From positions 62,001-126,000 of the forward strand of contig CAXXMY010000022.1 of NCBI GenBank assembly GCA_963663635.2: a stretch of 64,000 bases of DNA, given 5' to 3'. The notes below the pieces were generated by a model. The model made no database searches, was not told the DNA's origin, and saw only the letters and a list, made by a program, of their open reading frames with translations. A program made the position numbers and the translations under genes. This stretch comes from Poriferisodalis sp963663635 (GTDB taxonomy: Bacteria; Actinomycetota; Acidimicrobiia; Acidimicrobiales; Poriferisodalaceae). Numbering within the stretch: position 1 is the stretch's first letter; the number at the start of each line of letters is the position of its first letter. This document shows positions 40,412 through 49,235 of the stretch, in pieces.

Positions 40412-41931
40412 ATGACCAATAACGTTCCCAACCCCACTGTGCCTAACCCCACTGGGCACAACCAGTGGTATCCGTTCGCCAACCTAACCCCACTGGGCAC
40501 AACCAGTGGTATCCGTTCGCCAACCGGCCCCTACCGCCAGAGGTGGACGGGCAAGCGGTCAACCCGGCCGTCATCCCGGTGTTCGACGCAGTGACCTTGC
40601 CGCGCCATGCTCGGTTCGTGGTGGTCGGCGCGGGCGTGCACGGGCTGTCGAGCGCCTACCACCTGGCCATGTACCTCGAGCGCACCGGCAAGGGCTCGGG
40701 CAGTGAGGTTGTGCTGATCGACAAGCAGGGCCCGGGCGCTGGCGCTACCGGACTGGCCTGCGGCTGTATTCGCAACATGTACATGACCGAGCCTCTGCAC
40801 GCCATCCTGCGAGCCAGCGTGGAGGTGTGGGAGTCCGACCCCGTGAACCTCGGCTTCCAGCAGGTCGGCTACGTGTCAGTGGGCGAGTCGAACCAGACCG
40901 AGGACTATCTCAAGCTCCAGGCGTCGCAGAAAGCCAGTGGATACCCCTCCGACGTCCACACCGGTGCGGAGGCCCGCGCCTTCCTCACCAACCTGTGGCC
41001 CGACTTCAAGACCGAGAACTGCGACGTGGTGCTGCACGAGCACCGCTCCGGGTACGCCGGCACCCACATGGCAGTGTGGGGCCTGGACCAGAAGTGCCGA
41101 CAGTGGGGTGTGCAGCGGGTGTACGGCGCCACCGTGACCGGCTACCAGCTCGACGCCTCAGGCTCGGTCACCGCGGTGGACACCGACCAGGGGTCGATCA
41201 CCTGCGAGCAGGTCGTGGTGGGCGCGGGGGCGTGGACGCCGCAGCACTGGGAGTGGCTGGACGGCCCTTCCCACCTCGACGTGCTGTACCCCGACGGCCA
41301 TGTCGACACCCACATGGACATGTGGACCTACTGGCGACTGCTGGAGGGCGAGGTCCTGCTGCCCCCCGGCGTCGACTTCCGCACCGCGCAGCACCGGGAC
41401 TCGCCGGTGCTGCACGTCGAGCTCATGAACACGCCGGTGTACTCCGACGACGGCCGGTTCCTCAAGGACCACTTCTACTCCTACGTGCGTTATGCCGCGG
41501 AGCGGGTGGGCGCGCCCGGCCTGCAGGGCGGGACGATCCCGATCAAGATTGGGCCGAGGGCGGCAGTGGAGCCCTACGGCCACCTGAACGACGAACATCA
41601 GGCCGAGGAGTGGTTCGCCGACTATTACTGCGCGACCTTGGGCATGCTGTTCAAGCGCCTGGAGAACGTGCGGCCGCTGTTCAAGGAGCGCCGCAATGGA
41701 GGCATCGGCGCATTCACCCCCGACAACGTGCCGGTGTTCGACTACGTGGCCGACAACGCCTGGGTGATCGCCGACTCCAACCACGGGTTCAAGATGATCG
41801 GGGTGGGCAAGCTGACCGCCCAGATGATGGTGCACGGCGTCAAGCCCGACGAACTCAAGCCGTTCACGCTTGACCGTTACCGCACCGGCGCCACCTTCGG
41901 CGACCGGAACTCCAACTGCCCCTGGGTGTAG
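40412..41931 (+). pseudogene. FAD-dependent oxidoreductase (DAO family), start disrupted by a 41-bp duplication
   Basis: Family: glycine/D-amino-acid/sarcosine oxidase type. Rossmann motif FVVVGAGVHGLSSAYHLA, then GPGAGATGLACGCIRNMYMT, VVVGAGAWTPQHW and a C-terminal NAWVIADSNHGFKMIGVGKL. ATG 40412, preceded by AAGAGGCAGAG, gives MTNNVPNPTVPNPTGHNQWY, but an exact 41-bp tandem duplication (40442-40523) throws this start out of frame. Removing one copy restores a 492-residue protein. The long frame can otherwise begin only at GTG 40465 without a ribosome site. The substrate is unknown and would be an amine or amino acid. Confidence 0.75.
40442..40523. repeat. Perfect 41-bp tandem duplication
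   Basis: Two identical units, 40442-40482 and 40483-40523, each starting CCTAACCCCACTGGGCACAA. The length is not a multiple of three and the repeat lies within the 5' end of the oxidoreductase gene. Confidence 0.95.
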
Positions 41932-41984
41932 GTCGCCGTCGGCCTCCAGAAGTTCGAGCAACCCACCGGCGACGCTGGCGTTGC

Positions 41985-42962
41985 TCAGCGAATGAGGCGG
42001 CGCAGCGACTTCAGCCAGTCATCCGACGAGGTCCAGGCTTCCTCGCTGACTCGCTCACGGCCCGACGAGCTGCCGTTCGCGGCGGGGAACGAGCCGAGGA
42101 ACTTGACGTCGCGCTGCTTCATCTTGAGGGCGCGCAGGCAGTCGGCCACGACTTCGTCGGAGATGTGGCCCTCGAAGTCGAGAAGGAAGCAGTACTCGCC
42201 GAGGCCCCGTCGCGTCGGGCGTGACTCCAGCCGGCTGAGGTCGAGGCGGCGGGCCTCGAACTCCATGAGGATCCCCAGCAGGCTGCCCGGCTCATTTTGG
42301 TTCTGGAACACGACGATGCTGGTCTTGTCGTTTCCGCTAGCCGGCGGTACTTGGTTCTTGGCCAGCAGCAGGAAGCGGGTCTGGTTGTCGCGGTGGTCCT
42401 CAATCGAGGCCACGACGGTTTCGAGGCCGTAGATCTCCGCCGCCGTCGGGCTGCCGATTGCTGCCACGCCGGCCAACTGTTCTTCAGCGATGCGACGGGC
42501 CGCGAGGGCGGTCGAGGTGGCCGCTTCGATCTCAGCGTTGGGGAGTCGGCCGTGCAGGAACGCTCGACATTGGGCGATGGCGACGGGAAACGACATCACC
42601 GTGTGGATCGCCGAGAGGTCATCTGCGGTGGCGGTACCGGGCAGTGCCATGAGGTCCAGTTGGACGTTCACGACGACCTCGCGCTGGATAAGGAAGTCGA
42701 AGTCGAATGCGAGCGCATCCTGGGTGACGTTGACGGCGCCTTCGATGGCGTTCTCGACGGGCACGAACCCGTAATCGACCGTCCCGTCGTCGAGTGCCGA
42801 GAGCACCTCAGGGACCGAGATGAGCGGCACGAGCGCGGCCTGAGACAGGTCAGATTGGGTGGCGAGGGCAGCTTCGGTGAAAGTGCCGTGCGGGCCCATG
42901 TAGCCGATCCGCGTGGAGGGCGACACGGTCGAGGCGCCCAGTGAAGAGCCGACTGTAGCCAT
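41985..42962 (-). CDS. pheA: Prephenate dehydratase
   Basis: Converts prephenate to phenylpyruvate in phenylalanine synthesis. 325 residues from ATG 42962; the frame is open further upstream, but IGYMGPHGTFTEAAL should lie near the N-terminus. Catalytic domain: VPVENAIEGAVNVTQDAL, SFPVAIAQCRAFL and the substrate motif NQTRFLLLAK. A C-terminal ACT domain follows (TSIVVFQNQNEPGSLLGIL, LDLSRLESRPTRRGLGEYCF), where ESRP binds phenylalanine for feedback inhibition. A tail of about 35 residues is disordered. It converges on the oxidoreductase gene. Confidence 0.93.
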   Translation of the reverse strand: MATVGSSLGASTVSPSTRIGYMGPHGTFTEAALATQSDLSQAALVPLISVPEVLSALDDGTVDYGFVPVENAIEGAVNVTQDALAFDFDFLIQREVVVNVQLDLMALPGTATADDLSAIHTVMSFPVAIAQCRAFLHGRLPNAEIEAATSTALAARRIAEEQLAGVAAIGSPTAAEIYGLETVVASIEDHRDNQTRFLLLAKNQVPPASGNDKTSIVVFQNQNEPGSLLGILMEFEARRLDLSRLESRPTRRGLGEYCFLLDFEGHISDEVVADCLRALKMKQRDVKFLGSFPAANGSSSGRERVSEEAWTSSDDWLKSLRRLIR

Positions 42963-43616
42963 CAAGGCAGGATACGCACTGCGCCCCGGATCTACGGCAT
43001 CAATTCCGAGCAATTCGTGGAGGTTTGATGCGTGGAATCCGCACCGCGATGAGGCTTCAGCGTTCGATACCAGCGGCCCGGAGCGCCGCTGCGAGGAGTT
43101 CCTCAAGTCCGGTCGATGCCGCCGTCTTGGTCAATTCGGCAATGTGGAGTGACAAGTGCTGGGTTCGCAGAATCCCGACGACGTCGCGCCATTGACGCTC
43201 TGAGACGCGCCCTCCGAATTGGTACCACTGCAGCTTGCGCAGTACTTGCTCGGCGGGCGCGGTGACCCACAGATGCTGTGGCGGGTCGTCGCGCACCAAG
43301 ATGCGGCGACGACGTTCGAGCTGAAGCCGGTCCAAGAGACTCCCCCCCAGCACAAAGAAGTCCACCTTCAAGCCGGTGTCGTCGATGAGGTTGAAGGAAG
43401 TTCGTTGAGCGACGGCATGCTGAGCGGCCTCAACGGGCACGTAGAACTCGACGTCGAGAGAACCCACAAGCTGGGTGAGCTGCTGACTCTCCAAGCGGAT
43501 CGCCATGTCGATGTCGACGGTGCCTCGAGGTTCGCCGAACATCGAGCTCGCGAGGGAGCCGCCCAAGGCGTAGGGGATGCTGTGTCGGTCGAGAATGTCC
43601 GCCACGCGCAGTGCTA

Positions 43617-44852
43617 GTGCTGTGTCCGCAAACGTTCGTCGGGTTGGTGTCCGCGTGGCGGGGTGTGGTTTGTGGTTTGGTCGGGGGTATGAGTGAGCGT
43701 GTTCGGGTCCGTCGGTTGACCCATGAGGAAGGCCAGGCGTTGCAGCGGATCGTGCGTCGCGGCGCCGGCAAGTCGCCGGGGTCTCATGTGCGATGGCGGC
43801 GTGGGGTGGTGGTCCATGCGTCGGCGGGCGGGAACTCGGTGCCGGTGATAGCGCAGCTGGCGGCGACGTCGCCTGATCGGGTGAGAGAGATGATTCATCG
43901 GTTCAACGAGTCGGGGATGGCGTCGTCGGGTCCCTCAGTGGGCGGGTGGCCGTGGTCGCCGGATCACGACTGACGATGATGCGTTCATCGTCGAGACGGC
44001 CCGCACCCGCCCAAAGAAGCTGGCCAGCCGTTCACGCGGTGGAGCGTCCGCAAGCTCGCGGCGTACCTGGCCGACAACCCGACCCGGGTGATCCAGGTCG
44101 GCCGGCAGCGGCTGCACGAGATCCTCACCGAGTCAGGCATCACGTTCGGGCGCACCAAGACCTGGGCCGAGTCCAACGACGCGGACCGCGACGCGAAGCT
44201 GGACCGCATCGAGCATGTGGCGGACAAGCACCCGGACCGGGTGTTCGCGTTCGACGAGTTCGGGCCGCTGGCCATTCGCCCGACCGGCGGGGCGTGCTGG
44301 GCGCCGCGCTCGCGTCCCCAGCGGCTGCGCGCGAACTACAACAAGCTTCACGGGGTGCGCCAGTTCCACGGCTGCTACAGCGTCGGCGACGACGAGCTGT
44401 GGGGCGTCGTGCGGCGCCGCAAGTCCGCAGCCAACACCCTCGCAGCGCTCAAGACCATCCGCGCCCGCCGCCCTGACGGCGAGCCGGTCTATGTGATCTT
44501 GGACAACCTGTCAGCCCACAACCGCACCGACATCGCCAGATGGGCCAAGCGCAACAACGTCGAGCTGTGCTTCACCCCGACCTACAGCTCATGGGCGAAC
44601 CCCATCGAAGCGCACTTCGGGCCGCTGCGCGAGTTCGTGCCCGACAACTCCGACCACCCCAACCACACCGTGCTCACCCGCGCTCTGCACGCCCACCTGC
44701 GCTGGCGCAACGCCAACAAACGCTCACCCGAACTGCTCGCGGCCCAACGACGCGAACGAGCCAGAACCCGAGCCGAAAAACAACACCGCTGGGGCAGACC
44801 CACCAAAGCAAGCCGCATGACCAAAGCGCGCAAACGTTTGCGGACACAGCAC
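43617..44852 (+). mobile_element. IS630-family element with TA target duplication
   Basis: 1236 bp. Perfect inverted ends of at least 20 bases (GTGCTGTGTCCGCAAACGTT at 43617; complement ending 44852). Flanked by TA at 43615-43616 and 44853-44854. The target TA belongs to the CTAG at the edge of a MITE. Confidence 0.92.
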
Positions 44853-44855
44853 TAG
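43689..44855 (+). pseudogene. IS630-family transposase with two frameshifts
   Basis: ATG 43689: MSERVRVRRLTHEEGQALQR, GNSVPVIAQLAATSPDRVRE (helix-turn-helix). Frame changes near 43928 (before PQWAGGRGRRITTDD) and near 44020 (KKLG to QPFTRWSVRKLAAYLADNPT). The open part from 44088 keeps the DDE set: Asp in RVFAFDEFGPL, Asp in VYVILDNLSAHN and Glu in SSWANPIEAHFG. Two shifts make a functional single protein unlikely, although the element ends are perfect. Confidence 0.85.
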
Positions 44856-44954
44856 GAGTCTGCTGATTTATTCGGATTCGGCCACTACCGCAAGCCTCTG
44901 ACCAGCGGTTTTGTAATCGCGAAGGCAGCCATTCGGGCATTGTTCAGCAGACTC
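44856..44954. mobile_element. 99-bp MITE-like element with CTAG target duplication
   Basis: Perfect inverted ends GAGTCTGCTGA (44856-44866, 44944-44954) flanked on both sides by CTAG. No coding capacity; probably mobilised by a transposase elsewhere. Family not assigned. Confidence 0.75.
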
Positions 44955-44972
44955 CTAGCGCGATGGGATCGG

Positions 44973-45299
44973 TCACTGTGGCCAGCGGCCGTCGGCGCCA
45001 AACGCCGCAGTTGCCACTTCGGTGCCGTACCGGCGCTGTGCAACGAGGAAGCGAATACGGCCCTCGGCGGCGTCTGGTTCGTCGGCCCGGATTCCTGCAC
45101 GGGCCGCCGATTCGATCGCCGACGACATCGCAGCCGCCAGACTGGCCCGTTGTGCGGGCGTCATTGACTCCCACGTCTTGGTGAGCCGATTCCAAGCCTC
45201 AGGCGAGGTGTCTGCGGGGCGTGCCGCATCTGCGCCGCACTCGTGCGGTGCCATGCGCGCAGACTGCACCCCGACGGCGCCGACGCCGGTATCGGACAT
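44973..45299 (-). CDS. Hypothetical protein coupled to the split nucleotidyltransferase
   Basis: 108 residues from ATG 45299. SPEAWNRLTKTWESMTPAQR, ASLAAAMSSAIESAARAGIR, then GRIRFLVAQRRYGTEVATAA: helical, with a basic C-terminal part. The stop overlaps the original GTG of the nucleotidyltransferase gene by four bases, so it was the first gene of a two-gene operon. It may be the partner or antitoxin of that protein (inference from arrangement only). Family not recognised. Confidence 0.6.
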   Translation of the reverse strand: MSDTGVGAVGVQSARMAPHECGADAARPADTSPEAWNRLTKTWESMTPAQRASLAAAMSSAIESAARAGIRADEPDAAEGRIRFLVAQRRYGTEVATAAFGADGRWPQ

Positions 45300-45411
45300 G
45301 ATTCCAAGTTAGGCCCGCGAGCCGGCGCTCGGTCACCGCATCAGCGTCCGTGAGCGTCCCGCCGGCCTTCGAGGGTTCGACAGGACACCCCAGCAGGTAG
45401 AACGGCAGCCG

Positions 45412-46218
45412 ATGGACGCACAACAGCTCGCCGATCTGCTGGCCGAAGTGCGTGACGGGACGGTGCCTGCGGACGAAGCGCTGGCGCGTCTGCGCCGCCT
45501 GCCCTACGCCGAGGTTGCGGGGGCACGCATCGACCATCACCGTTCGCTGCGGACCGGCCATCCCGAGGCCGTCTATGGGCCGGGCAAGTCGCCCACCCAG
45601 TGCGCCCGAATCGTTGCGGAGATGCTGAGCGGGGGCTCAGGCCCCGTGCTGCTGACGCGTGCGCAGCCACAGCAGGTGACCACCGCGCTGGCGGCGTGCC
45701 CAGGCGCGACAGTGCACCGGCCGGCTGACCGAGGGCCAGATTCCGCTGACAGCGAGACGTTGGCGACGGTGGTGTGGCGTGCGGCGAACGCTCGCAGCGA
45801 GCAGGTGGTGGTGGCCTCGGCCGGCACGGCAGACGGCCCGATGGCACACGAGGCGGTGGCAGTGCTCAGTGCCTTTGGCGTCAGCGCGACGCCCCGCGCC
45901 GACATCGGCCTGGCGGGGATGCACCGCTTCCTTGCCGAGATCGACACCTTGGCGGCGGCCGACGCAGTCATCGTCGTGGCAGGCATGGAGGGAGCGCTGG
46001 CCACCGCAGTCGCAGGTGTAACGCCTGCACCCGTCATCGCGGTGCCGACCAGTGCCGGCTACGGCGCTGCTCTCGAAGGTGTCACCGCGCTGCTGGCCAT
46101 GCATGCGTCGTGTGCCGCGGGCATCACCGTGGTGGGCATCGACAACGGATTCGGTGCCGCCATGGCTGCGATGCGCATCTTGGATCTGGCCGCCCGCTCC
46201 CACGGCGGATCCGAGTGA
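45412..46218 (+). CDS. larB: LarB, nickel-pincer cofactor carboxylase
   Basis: LarB carboxylates and hydrolyses nicotinate adenine dinucleotide, the first step toward the nickel-pincer nucleotide of lactate racemase and relatives. 268 residues. N-terminal LADLLAEVRDGTVPADEALARL and HRSLRTGHPEAVYGPGKSP; a C-terminal AIR-carboxylase-like domain with VVASAGTADGPMAHEAV, VVAGMEGALATAVAGV and VIAVPTSAGYGAAL. The stop overlaps the larC ATG by one base. larE is not in the window. Confidence 0.92.
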   Translation: MDAQQLADLLAEVRDGTVPADEALARLRRLPYAEVAGARIDHHRSLRTGHPEAVYGPGKSPTQCARIVAEMLSGGSGPVLLTRAQPQQVTTALAACPGATVHRPADRGPDSADSETLATVVWRAANARSEQVVVASAGTADGPMAHEAVAVLSAFGVSATPRADIGLAGMHRFLAEIDTLAAADAVIVVAGMEGALATAVAGVTPAPVIAVPTSAGYGAALEGVTALLAMHASCAAGITVVGIDNGFGAAMAAMRILDLAARSHGGSE

Positions 46219-47555
46219 TGCACGACAACCCGTCGGCCAGCCCGCCGATTGCCGAGGCGCGTGCGCCGGCGAATGTCGAGGTTGCCCCCACCGACAACAC
46301 CGATTTGCCCGCGATGGGGGGCATGGTGGCGTGGTTCGACCCGGTCTCAGGCATTGCGGGCGACATGGCACTTGGCGCATTGCTCGATGCGGGCGCTGAC
46401 CTGGGGTATGTGGTTGCCCAACTGCAGGCGCTGGGCCTCGACGGCTGGCAGCTGGACACCGAACGCGTCAGGCGGAACGAGCTCGCCGCAACGCGGGCAA
46501 TCGTCGATGCCCCCGAGGGGCATCACCACCGTCGCTGGCGCGATATCCGGGCGTTGCTGACCGCAGCACCGCTCGCCGAGCGCGTCCGGCAGCGGGCTCT
46601 CGCGGTGTTCGGGGCGTTGGCCGAAGCCGAAGGCCAGGTCCATGGCATGGCGGCCGAAGAGGTGCATTTCCACGAAGTCGGGGCCCTCGACGCCATCGTG
46701 GACATCGTCGGCGTGTGCGCGGCCCTCGAATCGCTCGCAGTGGACTCGGTGCGCTGCGGCCCGGTCGCGGTGGGGAAGGGCACGATCAACGCAGCCCACG
46801 GTGTGTTGCCGAACCCACCGCCCGCGGTGGTGAACCTGCTGGCAGGACGCCCGATTGTCGGCGTCGACATCGACATGGAGCTCACCACGCCCACCGGTGC
46901 CGCCATCGTTGCCGCTTTGGCCGAGCACTTCGGGCCAGCACCGGCGATGACGCTCGCCAGCGCCGGCTTCGGAGCAGGCACCCGGGACCTGCCTGGGCGC
47001 CCCAACGTCACCGGCGTGCTGATCGGCGCCGAGATCGGGGCCGCAGCCGATCAGATTGCGCCACAGCTGGACGCTGCCATGGGGGCCCTCGAGGGAGCCG
47101 ACGCCACCGAAGCGCTGGTCGAGCTGGCTGCCAACCTCGACGACGTCTCGGGCGAGGTGCTGGGCCATGCGCTGGACGAACTGCTGGCCGCCGGCGCGCT
47201 CGACGCCTGGGCCGTCCCGATCGTGATGAAGAAGGGCCGCCCGGCGCACACGCTGATGGCGCTGTGCCGACCCGACGACGTGACCCGTCTGGCCGACCTC
47301 ATCGCACGGCTCACCGGCACGCTGGGGCTTCGCGCACGCCCAGTGGTGCGCACAGCGCTCGAACGGCACACATCAACCGTTCAGGTCGAGGGGTACGCCG
47401 TCAGCGTCAAGCATGGCCCTCACCGCAGCAAGCCGGAGTGGTCTGACGTGGTAGCGGCTGCCGAGGCCCTTGGCCGCACGCCAGCCGAGGTGGCCCGGGT
47501 GGCTGGACTGCTGGCCGCTGCCGATGCGTCCGATCGTGACGACCCCCCGGCCTGA
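46218..47555 (+). CDS. larC: LarC, nickel insertion protein
   Basis: LarC uses CTP to insert Ni into the pincer nucleotide. 445 residues from ATG 46218. WFDPVSGIAGDMALGALLDA, VHFHEVGALDAIVDIVGVCA and GVLPNPPPAVVNLL (N-terminal LarC1 part), then ELAANLDDVSGEVLGHALDE and WAVPIVMKKGRPAHTLMALC (LarC2 part). In some species larC is split by a programmed frameshift; here it is one frame. The first 30 residues are low-complexity. Operon with larB; the Ni-enzyme served is not in the window. Confidence 0.93.
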   Translation: MHDNPSASPPIAEARAPANVEVAPTDNTDLPAMGGMVAWFDPVSGIAGDMALGALLDAGADLGYVVAQLQALGLDGWQLDTERVRRNELAATRAIVDAPEGHHHRRWRDIRALLTAAPLAERVRQRALAVFGALAEAEGQVHGMAAEEVHFHEVGALDAIVDIVGVCAALESLAVDSVRCGPVAVGKGTINAAHGVLPNPPPAVVNLLAGRPIVGVDIDMELTTPTGAAIVAALAEHFGPAPAMTLASAGFGAGTRDLPGRPNVTGVLIGAEIGAAADQIAPQLDAAMGALEGADATEALVELAANLDDVSGEVLGHALDELLAAGALDAWAVPIVMKKGRPAHTLMALCRPDDVTRLADLIARLTGTLGLRARPVVRTALERHTSTVQVEGYAVSVKHGPHRSKPEWSDVVAAAEALGRTPAEVARVAGLLAAADASDRDDPPA

Positions 47556-47565
47556 GGGAAACCTC

Positions 47566-47596
47566 TTGAAGCCCTACAAGTACCGGCTCCTACACT
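47566..47596 (+). promoter_or_regulatory. Possible promoter of tRNA-Arg
   Basis: TTGAAG (47566-47571) and TACACT (47591-47596), 19-base spacer, 46 bases before the tRNA. Confidence 0.3.
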
Positions 47597-47641
47597 GTCT
47601 GGACGCCATCGGGCAATCCGGCCCGGTTCCGGCGAGGACCA

Positions 47642-47715
47642 GCGCTTGTAGCTCAATTGGATAGAGCATCTGACTACGGATCAGAAGGTTGGGGGTTCGA
47701 GTCCCTCCAAGCGCG
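47642..47715 (+). tRNA. tRNA-Arg (ACG)
   Basis: 74 nt. Acceptor GCGCTTG pairs with CAAGCGC, discriminator G. Anticodon stem TCTGA/TCAGA with loop CTACGGA (anticodon ACG, read as inosine). T arm TTGGGGGTTCGAGTCCCTC. CCA is not encoded. Confidence 0.95.
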
Positions 47716-47760
47716 CTGAAGGCCACGGCAGCTCGCCCGCGGCATGCTGGCCGGCGGAGC

Positions 47761-49131
47761 ATGACGATGCAGCCCAGAATCGCGATTGTCGGCGGCGGCA
47801 TGTCGGGGCTGGGAGCCGCGTGGGCCTTGCACCAGCACCCGGATCGGTTCGATTTCCGGCTGTTTGAAGCCAACGAACAGATTGGCGGCAACGCGGTCAC
47901 GGCCGACATGCCGCAGGCCGACGGCAGCTCCATCCCGTTCGACATCTCCGTCACCGCGTGCATCCCGTCGGTGTACGACCACGTCGTGCTGTTGATGGAG
48001 CGTTTCGGCATCGATCTCGTGGACACCGAGTTCAACTACAGCGTGAGATACCGCGGCGGCATCTACGCCCACGACTTCGACTCCGAAATCAGGGATCAGC
48101 TGCAGCCCGAGATAGCGAAGTTCCAGCGCCTGCTGAAACGCCTGCATTCATTCGGTCGTCTGACCCGAGTGAGGTCGAAGTTCGCAAACGCGCTCAACCC
48201 GTTCAACTACATCAGCATGCGGACAGTGCTGAACATGGGCGGGTATTCCACCGACTTCAGGTACAAGATCCTCAAGCCGATGTTCGTCAACTTCCTGATG
48301 GCGACGAACGTGTTCGATATGCCGGCAGCGCTCTTCGCGCGCTATCTCGAGTTCTTCGACATCGAGACGGCAACGCCCATGCAGACCTGGGACCAGGGAA
48401 CGCGGCGCATCTACGAGAACCTGTCGGCTGACTTCGGCGACAAGATCTACCTGAACCGACCAGTGCGCAAGGTGTACCGACAGTCGTCCGGCGTCGAGGT
48501 CGAGGACGAGACCGGTGCCCGCGAAACCTTCGACGAGGTGATCTTCGCCTGCAATGCGAACCAGACGCTGATGATGCTGGACAAGCCCACGATGCTGGAG
48601 CGCTACCTGCTGTCATCGATTCGCTACGAGAGCGAGCTCCACAACCATGTGGTGGTGCATTCAGACTCCGCCGTGCTGCCCGACGACGAGGTCGAAGTGC
48701 TGCGTACACGCAGCAACCACATCGTCCAGTACGGCGCCAGACCGGACAACTACGAGATCACCTACATCATGCACAACCAGCAGCCGTGGGCCCAAGAGTC
48801 ACAGCGGCCCTGCTTGGTGACGTACAACCCGATCACCCCCATCGATGACGAGAAGATCGTCAAGCGCTGGTGGTTCCAGCACATCGTGCACGACGTTCGC
48901 CATGTGACACTGCTCGTCCCGCTGTTCCGTTTCATCCAGGGCCAGCGGCGGAGCTGGTACTGCGGTGCCCACACGCTGGTCAACAGCCAGGACACCTGCT
49001 TCGTGACCGGGCTCGCCGCTGCAACTCAGATCGGTGCGGACTACCCGTTCGATGAGCCCACCGCACGGCAGGCGTTCAACTACTACGGCGGCATCCTTCA
49101 CGGCACCCGGTTCCGCAAAGCCAAGGCCTAA
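47761..49131 (+). CDS. FAD/NAD-binding amine-oxidase-like protein
   Basis: 456 residues from ATG 47761 (47767 also possible). Dinucleotide motif IAIVGGGMSGLGAAWALHQH and the second FAD motif FEANEQIGGNAVTADM. The core continues with SVTACIPSVYDHVVLLMERF, TWDQGTRRIYENL, EVIFACNANQTLMML and C-terminal SWYCGAHTLVNSQDTCFVTG. This is the predicted NAD/FAD-binding group near amine oxidases and cyclopropane-lipid gene neighbours; the reaction is unknown. No partner gene is nearby; the benzoate cluster begins 104 bases later on the same strand. Confidence 0.85.
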   Translation: MTMQPRIAIVGGGMSGLGAAWALHQHPDRFDFRLFEANEQIGGNAVTADMPQADGSSIPFDISVTACIPSVYDHVVLLMERFGIDLVDTEFNYSVRYRGGIYAHDFDSEIRDQLQPEIAKFQRLLKRLHSFGRLTRVRSKFANALNPFNYISMRTVLNMGGYSTDFRYKILKPMFVNFLMATNVFDMPAALFARYLEFFDIETATPMQTWDQGTRRIYENLSADFGDKIYLNRPVRKVYRQSSGVEVEDETGARETFDEVIFACNANQTLMMLDKPTMLERYLLSSIRYESELHNHVVVHSDSAVLPDDEVEVLRTRSNHIVQYGARPDNYEITYIMHNQQPWAQESQRPCLVTYNPITPIDDEKIVKRWWFQHIVHDVRHVTLLVPLFRFIQGQRRSWYCGAHTLVNSQDTCFVTGLAAATQIGADYPFDEPTARQAFNYYGGILHGTRFRKAKA

Positions 49132-49172
49132 CGGGCCGAACACCTTCGCGCCGGCCGTAGGTTCGGTCGGAA

Positions 49173-49201
49173 TTGCTTGCGCGGCGCGTCTGCTAGATAT
49201 A
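49173..49201 (+). promoter_or_regulatory. Possible promoter of the CoA-ligase gene
   Basis: TTGCTT (49173-49178) and GATATA (49196-49201), 17-base spacer, in the only AT-rich patch upstream. Confidence 0.35.
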
Positions 49202-49235
49202 GCGTGCAATTGGTGATCGTAATCTCAACGGCATT

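Larger units (their letters stand above)
43057..44976 (-). pseudogene. Nucleotidyltransferase-fold protein, split after six codons by a MITE and an IS630
   Basis: Main part 43057-43613: VADILDRHSIPYALGGSLASS and MFGEPRGTVDIDMAIRL carry the GGS...DxD pattern of a nucleotidyltransferase, followed by VDFFVLGGSLLDRLQLERRR and a helical C-terminus. The first codons lie at 44976-44959 (GTG, TDPIA). Removing 43618-44958 joins them in frame as TDPIALALRVADILDRH. The original GTG overlaps the stop of the 44973-45299 gene (GTGA), so the two were co-translated. As it stands, translation could start only at GTG 43605. The pair resembles nucleotidyltransferase-based toxin-antitoxin loci, but this is unproven. 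Confidence 0.75.

Noticed and set aside
40251..40523. Repeats considered as a CRISPR array
   Set aside because: Units differ in length and sequence, there are only two copies of each, no regular spacers and no cas genes.
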